From assembly GCA_900012615.1 (NCBI GenBank), contig LT009756.1:715730-779729 (forward strand): DNA of 64,000 bases, read 5' to 3'. Below the pieces are notes generated by a model. The model did no database searches, was not told the DNA's origin, and saw only the letters and a list, made by a program, of their open reading frames with translations. A program made the translations under genes and the position numbers. Source of the DNA: Agrobacterium genomosp. 13 str. CFBP 6927 (lineage in GTDB: Bacteria; Pseudomonadota; Alphaproteobacteria; Rhizobiales; Rhizobiaceae). Position 1 is the stretch's first letter; each line of letters begins with the position of its first letter. Positions 55,676 to 64,000 of the stretch are shown piece after piece.

Positions 55676-57478
55676 TCATTTTGTCTCGCCGAATACCCGG
55701 ATGACGAGGCCGCTGTCATTTTCCTTCGCAGCCGCCTTGATGCCGGCGATCTCGCCGCCGATGCGTTCAGGATTGGCGATGATCAGCCCCTTCGGTAGAG
55801 TGAGAACGCCGATCGAGCAGCGCAACAGCGCGAAGTCCCGCTCGTTGCCGTGGCGGTCCTGGCCCTTCATGCAGCCGGCGGCGCGGTCTTCATCCGAATA
55901 GAGCTCGGCGACATCGACGTGAAAATCGCTGAGCAGCCGCTCGAGGATTTCCGTCAGCTCCTCCACAGTCCAGTCGCGCACGCCGATGAAGAAGTCGTCG
56001 CCGCCAATATGTCCGAGAAAGCAGTCGCCGGCGAAGAAATAGCGTCGCATCAGGGCCGAAAACAGCGTGATGGCGTGGTCGCCGGCGTTGAAACCATATT
56101 TGTCGTTGAAGGGTTTGAAATTGTCGAAGTCGCAATAACAGAAGAAGCGCGCCTCATCGCCATCGCTGCAGCTGTCGGTAATGAAGCCGCCAATGGCGCG
56201 GTTGCCGGGCAGCGCCGTCAGCGGGTTCTGGTCCTGCGCCATTTTCAGCTGTTTTTCATTGATGACCTTGATGAGCGAAGCGGCGGAAACGATGCCGGCG
56301 TAACGCATGTTTTCGGTGAGGATGATGCAGGCGCTGCCACCCATGCTGGCAAACATGTTCATCAGCTGGTCGGCGTCGGCATCGAGACCCACGATCGGCG
56401 CGGGGTCGACGAAATGGGATATGGTGCGCTCATAGATCTTGTTCTTGAGCAGGTCGCGGCCGAAGGGCCGGTAGATATATTCCTTGAGGTGATATTCGTT
56501 GATGACGCCGCGCGGTTCGCCATTGGCGTTGAGCACGGGGAAGAAAGCCTGCTGCGGGTTTCGGCGGAACAGTTCGAAGACATTGTCGACGCTATCATGT
56601 TCGAAGACGGTGGGAAGCCGCTCGATTTCCCGGCGAATGAGGATTTCATCGAGCGTCTGGCTGCTGCGCCGCGTCACGCCGATGCGGTTGAGATGCGGAA
56701 AGCTTTCGGGCAGCTCGCTGGTGAAGACCGTGGGCCTGGCGATCAGCCAGCCCTGCACCAGATCGACGCCGAATTCACGGCAGGTCAGAAATTCCGCTTC
56801 CGTTTCGATGCCTTCGGCAATGACCCGGACGCCGAGAACATGGGCGATGTTGACGATGTTGCGGACGAGATGCTGCTTGCGGGGAAGATGGTCGACGCCG
56901 TGGATGAAATGCCGGTCGATCTTCAGGTAATCCAGCGGAAAATCGCAGAGCAGCTTCATCTCGCCGTGACCGGCGCCGAAATCGTCTATCGCCAGCTTGA
57001 AGCCTTCCTTGCGCATGCGGGCAATCAGCGCCGTGAATTCCGGCACGCTGGTATTGTCGAAACGTTCGGAAAGCTCGAAACAGATGGAGGAGGCCGGAAT
57101 GCCCGCCCGGGCCAGATGGCCGACCAGCTTGTCGAGAATGGCGTCGCCATGCGGGATCAACCGCACATCCAGATTGAGGAACAGGGTGGTGGAGGAAAAA
57201 TCGGGCAGGGTGGAGAATTTTGCCAGCGCCCGGCTTGCCAGCATCTGCTCGAAAGCCTTCAGCTCGCCATCCGCGGCGGCCTGGTCGAGAAGCGCCAGCG
57301 GATTGGAAAAACCGAGCCGGTCATGGCCGCGCATCAGCGATTCATAACCGAAGATCGTGCCTGTCGTCGCCTCGACAATGGGCTGAAAAGCGGTTTCAAG
57401 CACAAGCTTCGCCATTGGAAACATCTGCCCGGAGGCAAACCGCCTTATGACATCGTTTTCCACCGTGACGGCCTGCAT
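55676..57478 (-). CDS. EAL-CBS-GGDEF cyclic-di-GMP protein
   Basis: 600 residues. The EAL domain is N-terminal (about 15-255): ESL motif in YESLMRG (about residue 45), then [33 protein letters not shown] and [10 protein letters not shown], all with conserved acidic residues. A CBS-like region follows (about 290-430; [20 protein letters not shown]). The C-terminal diguanylate cyclase domain has [12 protein letters not shown] and GGDDF in place of GGDEF (about residue 495). The order is the reverse of the first c-di-GMP protein in this window. The soluble sensor may respond to nucleotides via CBS; that is inference. GGAG lies 9 bases before the start at 57478. Confidence 0.91.
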   Translation of the reverse strand: MQAVTVENDVIRRFASGQMFPMAKLVLETAFQPIVEATTGTIFGYESLMRGHDRLGFSNPLALLDQAAADGELKAFEQMLASRALAKFSTLPDFSSTTLFLNLDVRLIPHGDAILDKLVGHLARAGIPASSICFELSERFDNTSVPEFTALIARMRKEGFKLAIDDFGAGHGEMKLLCDFPLDYLKIDRHFIHGVDHLPRKQHLVRNIVNIAHVLGVRVIAEGIETEAEFLTCREFGVDLVQGWLIARPTVFTSELPESFPHLNRIGVTRRSSQTLDEILIRREIERLPTVFEHDSVDNVFELFRRNPQQAFFPVLNANGEPRGVINEYHLKEYIYRPFGRDLLKNKIYERTISHFVDPAPIVGLDADADQLMNMFASMGGSACIILTENMRYAGIVSAASLIKVINEKQLKMAQDQNPLTALPGNRAIGGFITDSCSDGDEARFFCYCDFDNFKPFNDKYGFNAGDHAITLFSALMRRYFFAGDCFLGHIGGDDFFIGVRDWTVEELTEILERLLSDFHVDVAELYSDEDRAAGCMKGQDRHGNERDFALLRCSIGVLTLPKGLIIANPERIGGEIAGIKAAAKENDSGLVIRVFGETK

Positions 57479-57617
57479 TCCTGTTTCTCCGCTCTTGCCG
57501 GTCCCGTTGCTGGCATGCGCGTGGAATACCCACACGGGACCCGTCTCTTTTGCGGCAACAATTGCAGATTACAGGTCAACAAAAGCTTTCACGACTGTGA
57601 AGCTTTGATGAACGTTT

Positions 57618-57646
57618 TGTAACGGCCCCCTATATCGAAGAGGGGG
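57618..57646. repeat. Stem-loop between an EAL gene promoter zone and the ParD-like gene
   Basis: GGCCCCCT and AGGGGGCC pair around a TATATCGAAG loop. It lies about 13 bases beyond the stop of the ParD-like gene. No T-run on the minus strand, so its role as a terminator is uncertain. Confidence 0.5.
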
Positions 57647-57658
57647 CCGCACCAGGCC

Positions 57659-57895
57659 TTATGCCCGGCGCGCATGACCCGTGTGAGCGGCGTAAAGCTC
57701 CGCAACATTCATGCGCTCGCGGTCCGCCTCGACAGGTTCTGCCGGCCTGGTGCCGACGCCGTGTTCGGCGGAGGCCGCCCATAGTCTCAGCGCGGCCCTG
57801 ACGACCTCGCTGCCGGATGCGTAAGCGCCGCAATTCACGGCCTCCCGCATTCTTGCTGCCTGTTCCGGGGAAATCGATACTGTCACCATTGGCAT
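57659..57895 (-). CDS. Orphan ParD-like antitoxin
   Basis: 78 residues. The N-terminal ribbon-helix-helix VTVSISPEQAARMREAVNCG and AYASGSEVVRAALRLW is the hallmark of ParD-type antitoxins. The C-terminal part is less conserved. No ParE toxin is adjacent: there is no ORF of that kind in the 180 bases downstream or the 250 bases upstream. ATG at 57895 with AGGGAG upstream is preferred to one at 57889. It may be an orphan regulator or a decayed toxin-antitoxin pair. Confidence 0.82.
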   Translation of the reverse strand: MPMVTVSISPEQAARMREAVNCGAYASGSEVVRAALRLWAASAEHGVGTRPAEPVEADRERMNVAELYAAHTGHARRA

Positions 57896-57940
57896 GATAT
57901 CACTCCCTTTTTCAATGACCGCCATAAGCAACCCGATAGA

Positions 57941-57957
57941 TGTCCGCTGTGCGGACA
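57941..57957. repeat. Small palindrome upstream of the ParD-like gene
   Basis: TGTCCGC at 57941-57947 pairs with GCGGACA at 57951-57957. It is 46 bases upstream of the ParD-like ATG and could be an autoregulatory operator, as ParD-type antitoxins usually repress their own promoter. Confidence 0.4.
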
Positions 57958-58149
57958 GGGCGATGGCAATCTTTTGCGGGCGGTCGTTTTTTTGAGGTTT
58001 TCGTCTGGACGCCGCTTCCAGCGAAATTGGTATCATCGTCTATCTTACCACGAAACGCGTTCCATACCCAATTTGCAGTATATAAGGGTTTAGTTTTTCC
58101 ATGACGGGCGCCTGCTTGATATGAGGCCACAGACGCGCCGCAAACGCCC

Positions 58150-58698
58150 TCATGACCGCATGGCCATGGCGAGCGCGATCATCGCAAAGCCCTGCATTAT
58201 AAGGTCTATCGCCAGGAACAGGCCAAGGACCCAAAGGCTGTTCACCGGCCAGCCGGCGGCGATCACCAGGCCCGCAAGTGCCGTCACCGCACCCGCCACG
58301 GTAACCCAGCCCCAGCCCGTTGCCGGTCTCAGCCGGAAGCCGACGACAAGGCGGAAGATGCCGGCGACAATGAGCGACACCGCCATCAACAATGTCAGCA
58401 CGGCTGCGGTCAGATCAGGGTTTTGAAAGGCGATGACACCGGCAATGGCATAAAGCAGGCCGCTCAGTGTCCAGAACAGTGCGCTTTCCCATCCTTTCAC
58501 CTGAAAAGCATGGAAAAGCTGCAAAATGCCGCCCATCAGCATCATGACGCCGACATAAAATACGGAGGCGACGGTGGCGACGAGAAGATTGCCGAGCGCA
58601 ATGACCCCAAAGGCCAGAAGGACGAGGCCAAGGGCCAGAAACCAACCCCACTTCGCTCTGAGGGGTGAAAATCCAGGCGCATTGAGACTGTGTGTCAT
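58150..58698 (-). CDS. HdeD family membrane protein
   Basis: 182 residues with six predicted membrane helices (for example ALGLVLLAFGVIALG and IAGVIAFQNPDLTAAVLTLLMAVSLIVAGIFRLVVG). The repeated G-rich helical pattern fits the HdeD/DUF308 family linked to acid resistance in E. coli. ATG at 58698 with GGAGA upstream is preferred; a longer start at 58884 overlaps the BetI operator zone. Divergent from betI. Role in pH stress is a family inference only. Confidence 0.87.
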   Translation of the reverse strand: MTHSLNAPGFSPLRAKWGWFLALGLVLLAFGVIALGNLLVATVASVFYVGVMMLMGGILQLFHAFQVKGWESALFWTLSGLLYAIAGVIAFQNPDLTAAVLTLLMAVSLIVAGIFRLVVGFRLRPATGWGWVTVAGAVTALAGLVIAAGWPVNSLWVLGLFLAIDLIMQGFAMIALAMAMRS

Positions 58699-58872
58699 CT
58701 CGCTGTCTCCATGAATGGTCGCGGTAAAGCTATCACGATTGCAGCATAGCGCAACGAGAATGCCGAAGATTTGATCCAGATCATGAGGCGCATGTAGCGG
58801 CAAAACCGTCTGCGCTTCAGTCTTTCCGCCCGGCAGCACATCCGCGACATGAAATGGCGCATTTTTTATTGA

Positions 58873-58888
58873 TTGATTGATCAATCAA
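58873..58888. promoter_or_regulatory. Probable BetI operator
   Basis: A perfect 16-base palindrome, TTGATTGATCAATCAA, lies 32 bases upstream of the betI ATG. BetI operators in other bacteria are similar AT-rich TTGATTG/CAATCAA dyads. BetI probably represses here and is relieved by choline. Confidence 0.72.
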
Positions 58889-58919
58889 GAATATTTTGCC
58901 CGCCATCAAGGAGACCCTT

Positions 58920-59540
58920 ATGCCCAAGATCGGAATGGAGCCTTTGCGCCGCAAGGCGCTTGTGGATGCGGCACTGCGCACCATAGGCCACCATGGTTCG
59001 CTGAATGTGACAATGTCTGACATCGCCCGGGAAGCGGGCGTGTCGGCCGCCCTTGCGCATCATTATTTCGGCAGCAAGCAGCAGCTGCTTCTGGAGACCA
59101 TCCGCAGCCTGCTGCGTGACCTGCGGCGCGATGCGGTCGCGGCGCTGACCCGTGCTTCCGGCCCTCGCGCAAGGCTGAGCGCCATCGTCCATGTCTCCTT
59201 CCAGAGCGACCAGTTCACACCGGAGACGGTGGCGGCATGGCTTGCCTTTTATGTCGAGGCGCAGCGTTCGGAAGAAACCCGCCGCCTGCTCGTGCTCTAT
59301 TCGCGCCGTCTCAGGTCAAACCTCATGGCGAGCCTCAACCGGCTCTGCCCGCCAGACGATGCCGCACGCATCGCGGAAGGCGCGGCCGCCCTGATCGACG
59401 GACTTTATATTCGCCATAGCCTGCGCTCAGCGCCACTCGGCCTTGCCTCCGCACCGGCGCTTGTCGAGGATTACTTCGACATGCAGCTCAAATCTTTTCC
59501 CGATGGACAGCGCCCAAAGCCGTCCATCCGTGTTCTTTAA
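58920..59540 (+). CDS. betI: Transcriptional repressor BetI
   Basis: 206 residues of the TetR family. The N-terminus reads MPKIGMEPLRRKALVDAALRTIGHHGSLNVTMSDIAREAGVSAALAHHYFGSKQQLL, the BetI helix-turn-helix. The C-terminus contains LIDGLYIRHSL, also BetI-like. It controls glycine betaine synthesis from choline. ATG at 58920 is preferred over a TTG at 58896, with GGAG at 58910-58913. It is first in betI-betB-betA, 12 bases before betB. Confidence 0.93.
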   Translation: MPKIGMEPLRRKALVDAALRTIGHHGSLNVTMSDIAREAGVSAALAHHYFGSKQQLLLETIRSLLRDLRRDAVAALTRASGPRARLSAIVHVSFQSDQFTPETVAAWLAFYVEAQRSEETRRLLVLYSRRLRSNLMASLNRLCPPDDAARIAEGAAALIDGLYIRHSLRSAPLGLASAPALVEDYFDMQLKSFPDGQRPKPSIRVL

Positions 59541-59552
59541 GGAGACTTCGAC

Positions 59553-61034
59553 ATGACCATCGCGACGCCGCTGAAGGCGCAGCCGAAAGCCTCGCATTTC
59601 ATCGACGGGGTGTATGTCGAAGACACGGCCGGCACACCGTTCGAGAGCATCTTTCCGGCCACCGGCGAGGTGATCGCGAGGCTGCATGCGGCAACGCCTG
59701 CCATCGTCGAGCGCGCCATCGCCTCGGCCAAACTTGCACAGAAGGAATGGGCGGCGATGAGCCCAATGGCCCGCGGCCGCATCCTCAAACGCGCCGCCGA
59801 TATCATGCGCGAGCGCAACGATGCGCTTTCGACGCTGGAGACGCTGGATACCGGCAAGCCCATTCAGGAAACCATCGTCGCCGACCCGACCTCCGGCGCG
59901 GATGCCTTCGAATTTTTCGGCGGTATCGCACCTTCCGCGCTGAACGGCGATTACATCCCCCTCGGCGGCGATTTCGCCTATACCAAGCGCGTGCCGCTCG
60001 GCGTCTGCGTCGGTATCGGCGCGTGGAATTATCCGCAGCAGATCGCCTGCTGGAAGGCGGCGCCCGCGCTGGTCGCCGGCAATGCCATGGTCTTCAAGCC
60101 CTCGGAAAATACCCCGCTCGGCGCCTTGAAGATCGCCGAAATCCTCATCGAAGCCGGCCTGCCCAAGGGCCTGTTCAACGTCATTCAGGGTGATCGCGAT
60201 ACCGGGCCGCTGCTGGTCAACCACCCGGATGTGGCGAAGGTTTCGCTTACCGGCTCGGTGCCGACCGGCCGCAAGGTGGCCGCTGCCGCTGCCGGGCATC
60301 TGAAGCACGTGACCATGGAACTCGGCGGCAAGTCGCCGCTGATCGTCTTCGACGATGCCGATATCGAAAGCGCTGTCGGCGGGGCCATGCTTGGCAACTT
60401 CTATTCCTCCGGCCAGGTCTGCTCCAACGGCACCCGCGTCTTTGTGCAGAAAAAGGCGAAGGAGCGTTTCCTCGACAATCTGAAGCGCCGCACCGAGTCG
60501 ATGATCCTCGGCGATCCCCTCGACTACGCCACCCATCTCGGCCCGCTGGTCTCCAAGGCCCAGCAGGAGAAGGTCCTTTCCTATATCGAAAAGGGCAAGG
60601 CAGAGGGCGCGACGCTCATCACCGGCGGCGGCATTCCCAACAATGTGGCGGGCGAGGGCGCTTATGTGCGGCCGACCGTCTTCGCCGATGTGACCGACGA
60701 CATGACCATCGCCCGCGAAGAAATCTTCGGCCCGGTCATGTGCGTTCTGGATTTTGACGATGAGGACGAGGTTCTCGCCCGCGCCAACGCCACCGAATTC
60801 GGTCTCGCCGGCGGCGTCTTCACCGCCGATCTCGCCCGCGCCCATCGCGTGGTCGACCGGCTGGAGGCGGGTACGCTTTGGATCAATACCTATAATCTCT
60901 GCCCGGTCGAAATCCCCTTCGGCGGCTCGAAACAATCCGGCTTCGGGCGGGAGAATTCGGCCGCCGCGCTGGAGCATTATAGCGAGCTGAAGACGGTTTA
61001 TGTGAGCACGGGGAAGGTGGACGCGCCCTATTGA
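59553..61034 (+). CDS. betB: Betaine aldehyde dehydrogenase
   Basis: 493 residues. BetB oxidises betaine aldehyde to the osmoprotectant glycine betaine with NAD(P). Catalytic glutamate in [12 protein letters not shown] and the nucleophile in [14 protein letters not shown] are present; the cofactor segment [19 protein letters not shown] precedes them. [18 protein letters not shown] is a BetB-type block. AAGGAG is 8-10 bases before the ATG. The downstream gene is betA, with a 204-base gap holding a mosaic element. Confidence 0.95.
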   Translation: MTIATPLKAQPKASHFIDGVYVEDTAGTPFESIFPATGEVIARLHAATPAIVERAIASAKLAQKEWAAMSPMARGRILKRAADIMRERNDALSTLETLDTGKPIQETIVADPTSGADAFEFFGGIAPSALNGDYIPLGGDFAYTKRVPLGVCVGIGAWNYPQQIACWKAAPALVAGNAMVFKPSENTPLGALKIAEILIEAGLPKGLFNVIQGDRDTGPLLVNHPDVAKVSLTGSVPTGRKVAAAAAGHLKHVTMELGGKSPLIVFDDADIESAVGGAMLGNFYSSGQVCSNGTRVFVQKKAKERFLDNLKRRTESMILGDPLDYATHLGPLVSKAQQEKVLSYIEKGKAEGATLITGGGIPNNVAGEGAYVRPTVFADVTDDMTIAREEIFGPVMCVLDFDDEDEVLARANATEFGLAGGVFTADLARAHRVVDRLEAGTLWINTYNLCPVEIPFGGSKQSGFGRENSAAALEHYSELKTVYVSTGKVDAPY

Positions 61035-61048
61035 CGGTCGGTGCGTGG

Positions 61049-61201
61049 GGCTTACCCCCCTCTGTCCTGCCGGACATGGGGAGATCGGCAAGCGGCGCCA
61101 CCACCACTTCATTCGCTGACGTTGAGATGGGCGCGACCTCGCCACATATCGATCTCCCCCCATGAGGGGGAGATGCCCGGCAGGGCAGAGGGGGGTGAGC
61201 C
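61049..61201. repeat. 153-base inverted-repeat element between betB and betA
   Basis: Ends are near-perfect inverted repeats of about 27 bases: GGCTTACCCCCCTCTGTCCT... at the left (61049-61075) against ...AGGGCAGAGGGGGGTGAGCC at the right (61175-61201). An inner arm pairs GGGGAGATCGG (61078-61088) with CGATCTCCCC (61150-61159). This is a second, larger type of rhizobial mosaic repeat sitting inside the bet operon. Confidence 0.75.
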
Positions 61202-61237
61202 ACAGGCGCAGATGTTCATTCTGGAGATATTTCGCAA

Positions 61238-62887
61238 ATGCAAGCAGATTACGTCATCGTCGGTTCGGGTTCCGCAGGCTCCGCCATCGCCTATCGCCTG
61301 TCGGAAGACGGCCGTTATTCGGTGATCGTCATCGAGGCCGGCGGTTCGGATTTCGGCCCCTTCATCCAGATGCCGGCCGCACTCGCATGGCCGATGAGCA
61401 TGAAGCGCTATAATTGGGGTTATCTCTCCGAGCCCGAGCCGAACCTCGACAACCGCAGGATTACGGCGCCGCGCGGAAAAGTCATCGGCGGTTCGTCCTC
61501 CATCAACGGCCTCGTTTACGTGCGTGGCCATGCCGAGGATTTCAACCGCTGGGAAGAGCTTGGCGCGCATGGCTGGGCCTATGCGGATGTGCTGCCTTAC
61601 TTCAAGCGGATGGAACATAGCCATGGCGGCGAAGAAGGCTGGCGCGGCACGGATGGGCCGCTGCATGTGCAGCGCGGCCCGGTCAACAATCCACTGTTCC
61701 ACGCCTTCATTCAGGCCGGCGCTGAGGCCGGTTTCGAACTGACCGACGATTATAACGGCTCCAAGCAGGAGGGTTTCGGCCTGATGGAGCAGACCATCCA
61801 CAATGGCCGCCGCTGGTCTGCCGCCAATGCGTATCTGAAACCGGCGCTGAAGCGCGGCAATGTCACGCTCGTCAACGGTTTCGCCCGCAATGTCGTCATC
61901 GAGAACGGCCGCGCGGTTGGTGTCGAGATCGAGCGCAAGGGCGTGGTGGAAACCGTCACGGCCAATCGCGAGGTCATCGTCTCGGCATCCTCCTTCAATT
62001 CGCCGAAACTGCTGATGCTCTCAGGCATCGGCCCCGCCGCCCATCTGAAAGACATGGGCATCGAGGTGAAGGCGGATCGCCCGGGCGTGGGCGAGAACCT
62101 TCAAGACCATATGGAGTTTTATTTTCAGCAGGTCTCCACCAAGCCGGTCTCGCTTTATTCCTGGCTGCCATGGTTCTGGCAGGGCGTGGCGGGTGCGCAA
62201 TGGCTGCTGTCGAAAGGCGGGCTTGGCGCTTCCAACCAGTTCGAGGCCTGCGCCTTCCTGCGCTCAGCTCCGGGTCTGAAGCAGCCTGACATCCAGTATC
62301 ATTTTCTCCCGGTCGCCATTTCCTATGATGGCAAGGCGGCGGCGAAAAGCCATGGTTTTCAGGTGCATGTGGGTTACAACCTCTCGAAATCGCGTGGCAA
62401 TGTTACCCTGCGTTCCGCAGATCCACATGACGACCCGGTCATCCGCTTCAACTATATGAGCCACCCGGAAGACTGGGAGAAGTTCCGCCATTGCGTGCGC
62501 CTGACGCGCGACATCTTCAGCCAGAAAGCCTTTGACGATTTTCGCGGGCCGGAAATCCAGCCCGGCGAAAATGTCGCGACGGATGAGGAGATCGACGCCT
62601 TTTTGCGGGAGCATCTGGAAAGCGCCTATCACCCCTGCGGCACCTGCCGCATGGGCGACAGGGACGACCCGATGGCCGTCGTCGATCCCGAATGCCGGGT
62701 GATCGGGGTGGAGGGCTTAAGGGTGGCGGACAGCTCGATCTTCCCGCATGTGACCTATGGCAACCTCAACGGCCCGTCGATCATGACCGGCGAAAAGGCG
62801 GCGGATCATATTCTCGGCAAGACCCCGCTGCCACGCTCCAATCAGGAACCGTGGGTAAACCCGCGCGCGGCCGTCAGCGACCGGTGA
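61238..62887 (+). CDS. betA: Choline dehydrogenase
   Basis: 549 residues of the GMC oxidoreductase family. The FAD-binding motif [21 protein letters not shown] is at the very N-terminus. [30 protein letters not shown] is the GMC signature 1; signature 2 is [16 protein letters not shown]. The catalytic histidines are near [13 protein letters not shown] and [17 protein letters not shown]. It oxidises choline to betaine aldehyde. The ATG is preceded by GGAG 11 bases upstream. betC (choline sulfatase), often between betI and betB in Sinorhizobium, is absent. Confidence 0.95.
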   Translation: MQADYVIVGSGSAGSAIAYRLSEDGRYSVIVIEAGGSDFGPFIQMPAALAWPMSMKRYNWGYLSEPEPNLDNRRITAPRGKVIGGSSSINGLVYVRGHAEDFNRWEELGAHGWAYADVLPYFKRMEHSHGGEEGWRGTDGPLHVQRGPVNNPLFHAFIQAGAEAGFELTDDYNGSKQEGFGLMEQTIHNGRRWSAANAYLKPALKRGNVTLVNGFARNVVIENGRAVGVEIERKGVVETVTANREVIVSASSFNSPKLLMLSGIGPAAHLKDMGIEVKADRPGVGENLQDHMEFYFQQVSTKPVSLYSWLPWFWQGVAGAQWLLSKGGLGASNQFEACAFLRSAPGLKQPDIQYHFLPVAISYDGKAAAKSHGFQVHVGYNLSKSRGNVTLRSADPHDDPVIRFNYMSHPEDWEKFRHCVRLTRDIFSQKAFDDFRGPEIQPGENVATDEEIDAFLREHLESAYHPCGTCRMGDRDDPMAVVDPECRVIGVEGLRVADSSIFPHVTYGNLNGPSIMTGEKAADHILGKTPLPRSNQEPWVNPRAAVSDR

Positions 62888-62890
62888 GGG

Positions 62891-63190
62891 TCAATGGTAA
62901 TCATCCTCGCGCTGGTGGCGGATCGCGAGGATGGACACGGTTTCCGCATCTTCGATTTGAATGAGGACGATGTAACCGGAAGATCCGAACGGAACGATCA
63001 GTTCTCGTAAGAGTGCGTTGTCCCCAGGCGCCTTGCGCGTTGCGAAAGGAAATTCGCTCAGTCCCTCAATCGTTGAAATGATTCGGTCCACGGCTTTTTC
63101 CGCCGTCGAAAAATCCTTTTCCAGTAGAAAATCATATAGCCGGGTTATGTCCGCTCGGGCCGCAATCGTGTACCGGAGATTGAAGGTCAC
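62891..63190 (-). CDS. ParE/RelE-type toxin
   Basis: 99 residues of the RelE/ParE superfamily: FNLRYTIAARADITRLYDFLLEKD at the N-terminus, RELIVPFGSSGYIVLIQIED and SILAIRHQREDDY at the C-terminus. ATG overlaps the antitoxin stop as ATGA, the usual coupled toxin-antitoxin arrangement with the antitoxin first. Whether it blocks gyrase or cleaves mRNA cannot be read from the sequence. It is convergent with betA. Confidence 0.88.
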   Translation of the reverse strand: MTFNLRYTIAARADITRLYDFLLEKDFSTAEKAVDRIISTIEGLSEFPFATRKAPGDNALLRELIVPFGSSGYIVLIQIEDAETVSILAIRHQREDDYH

Positions 63191-63459
63191 TCGCCACGCT
63201 CAGCTTTCTTGGCGGCGAGCATCGCCCGCAATTCCGCATGCACCTCTTCGGCCGAATAAAAAATCCCCGTGCGTTTGGATTCTTCGAGCGAGGCCAGCCC
63301 GCGCGCAATGAATTCCGCCTGTGATTTGCGGATTTCCACCTGCCTGCGCACGGAATCCTCAACGAAGGAAGAGAGCGTTTCGCCGTCCTTCAGCACGCTT
63401 TCCGCCGCCTCGCGAAAATCCGCCGTTACCCGCAGCGAAGGCAATGTCGCCGTTTTCAT
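63187..63459 (-). CDS. Antitoxin partner of the ParE/RelE-type toxin
   Basis: 90 residues. The N-terminal half (ATLPSLRVTADFREAAESVLKDGETLSSFVEDSVRRQVEIR) is a ribbon-helix-helix type DNA-binding region, then FIARGLASLEESKRTGIFYSAEEVHAELRAML binds the toxin. It starts at 63459 and overlaps the toxin start by 4 bases. It should repress its own operon. Confidence 0.85.
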   Translation of the reverse strand: MKTATLPSLRVTADFREAAESVLKDGETLSSFVEDSVRRQVEIRKSQAEFIARGLASLEESKRTGIFYSAEEVHAELRAMLAAKKAERGE

Positions 63460-63609
63460 ATTGCGTCTCCATGCGTTGCAATTGCGATGCCAAGAGTGCG
63501 CCGATAGGGGCGGCCTGTCAAATGCAAAACCTTGCAATCCCCGCCCGAGAGGCGGATAAACGGACTTCCCGCCTGATGACGACCATCAAAATCACCGATC
63601 TGGACCGCC

Positions 63610-64000
63610 ATGCCCGTCGACTACAAAAAGCTGAAGATGCTCCGCCGTTCCCGTGTCGTCTGGGGCTCCTGGCGGGTGTGGAGGCCGAGGGCGGTTTTCT
63701 GGATTGGCGCGATTGCGGTTGGCCTTATCAGCGTTGGCTTTGCCTGGGCGGCGGATCGCGCCCAGCACCTTTTCTTTGCGGCGACCTCATCGGGCAAATG
63801 GGCGTTTCTGCTGCCGCTCATCATCACGCCGCTCGGCTTCACGCTCTGCGCATGGCTCGCGATCACGGTTTTCCCCAATGCCGGCGGCAGCGGCATTCCG
63901 CAGGCGATCGCCGCGCGGCACCTGCGGGAAGATGCGGACCGTTCGCGGCTTCTGTCGCTGAAACTCGCTTTCGGCAAGGTGGTACTGACGGTGGCCGGGC
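63610..64000 (+). CDS. ClC-type voltage-gated chloride channel (partial, 3' end cut)
   Basis: The first 130 residues of a ClC channel or antiporter. Two hydrophobic segments (about 30-48 and 64-88) lead to the chloride selectivity motif NAGGSGIPQAIAARHL (GSGIP, about residues 95-99). The ATG is at 63610. The gene runs off the window, so its length, gating glutamate and type (channel or exchanger) cannot be judged. Confidence 0.88.
   Translation, partial: MPVDYKKLKMLRRSRVVWGSWRVWRPRAVFWIGAIAVGLISVGFAWAADRAQHLFFAATSSGKWAFLLPLIITPLGFTLCAWLAITVFPNAGGSGIPQAIAARHLREDADRSRLLSLKLAFGKVVLTVAG

Noticed and set aside
61049-61201. CRISPR array or insertion sequence
   Set aside because: There are no regularly spaced direct repeats and no transposase gene; it is a single inverted-repeat unit.

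Overview
The window is chromosomal DNA from a Rhizobiaceae alphaproteobacterium, most likely an Agrobacterium. The evidence is gene content and order (DUF983-SURF1-ispH-thrB-rnhA, a lone ccrM methyltransferase, the split cysHDN and sbp-cysTWA sulfate loci, betI-betB-betA), GC-rich coding sequence, rhizobial mosaic palindromic repeats (RIME-like) between genes, and GGAAC-N16/17-CGTT promoters of the kind used by the alphaproteobacterial general-stress sigma factor EcfG. Species was not determined.

Layout. 0.0-4.4 kb: end of a cytochrome oxidase biogenesis region (DUF983, SURF1) running into ispH, thrB and rnhA, then a Dabb-domain protein and a terminator. 4.4-8.4 kb: peroxiredoxin, a DsbD-alpha-like periplasmic protein, yqgE, a CsbD stress protein and a zinc-ribbon metallopeptidase, the last two each behind an EcfG-type promoter. 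8.5-14.8 kb (minus): a 7TM-PAS-GGDEF-EAL protein, a GNAT acetyltransferase, an M16 peptidase and thrC. 15-26.3 kb: envelope proteins, a truncated BrnA-like antitoxin, HAD enzymes, a GntR regulator, ccrM, a DegP-type protease, mutY and a DciA-like protein. 26.4-35 kb: DsbA-like oxidoreductase, smc, a VOC protein and ppdK, which carries an apparent one-base deletion. 35-43 kb: small lipoproteins, a dicarboxylate/amino-acid symporter, an MBL hydrolase, tRNA-Gln, mqo. 43.1-45.6 kb: tRNA-Pro followed by an AT-rich stretch with a holin-lysozyme fusion gene and a membrane partner, then a 25-residue membrane protein behind an EcfG-type promoter. 45.7-54.05 kb: sulfate assimilation island, with cysHDN on the minus strand and an Rrf2 regulator plus sbp-cysTWA on the plus strand. 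54.1-57.9 kb: a tiny ORF with a perfect extended Shine-Dalgarno sequence, a quinone oxidoreductase, an EAL-CBS-GGDEF protein and an orphan ParD-like antitoxin. 58-64 kb: HdeD-like protein, betI-betB-betA glycine betaine synthesis, a ParE/RelE-type toxin-antitoxin pair, and the start of a ClC chloride channel.

The genes are mostly core metabolism and envelope biology. The accessory or unusual items are the holin-lysozyme module beside tRNA-Pro, the 24-residue ORF near 54.4 kb, the three stress-type promoters, the truncated and orphan antitoxins, and at least nine dispersed mosaic repeats. All function calls come from reading the sequence; no database search was run.
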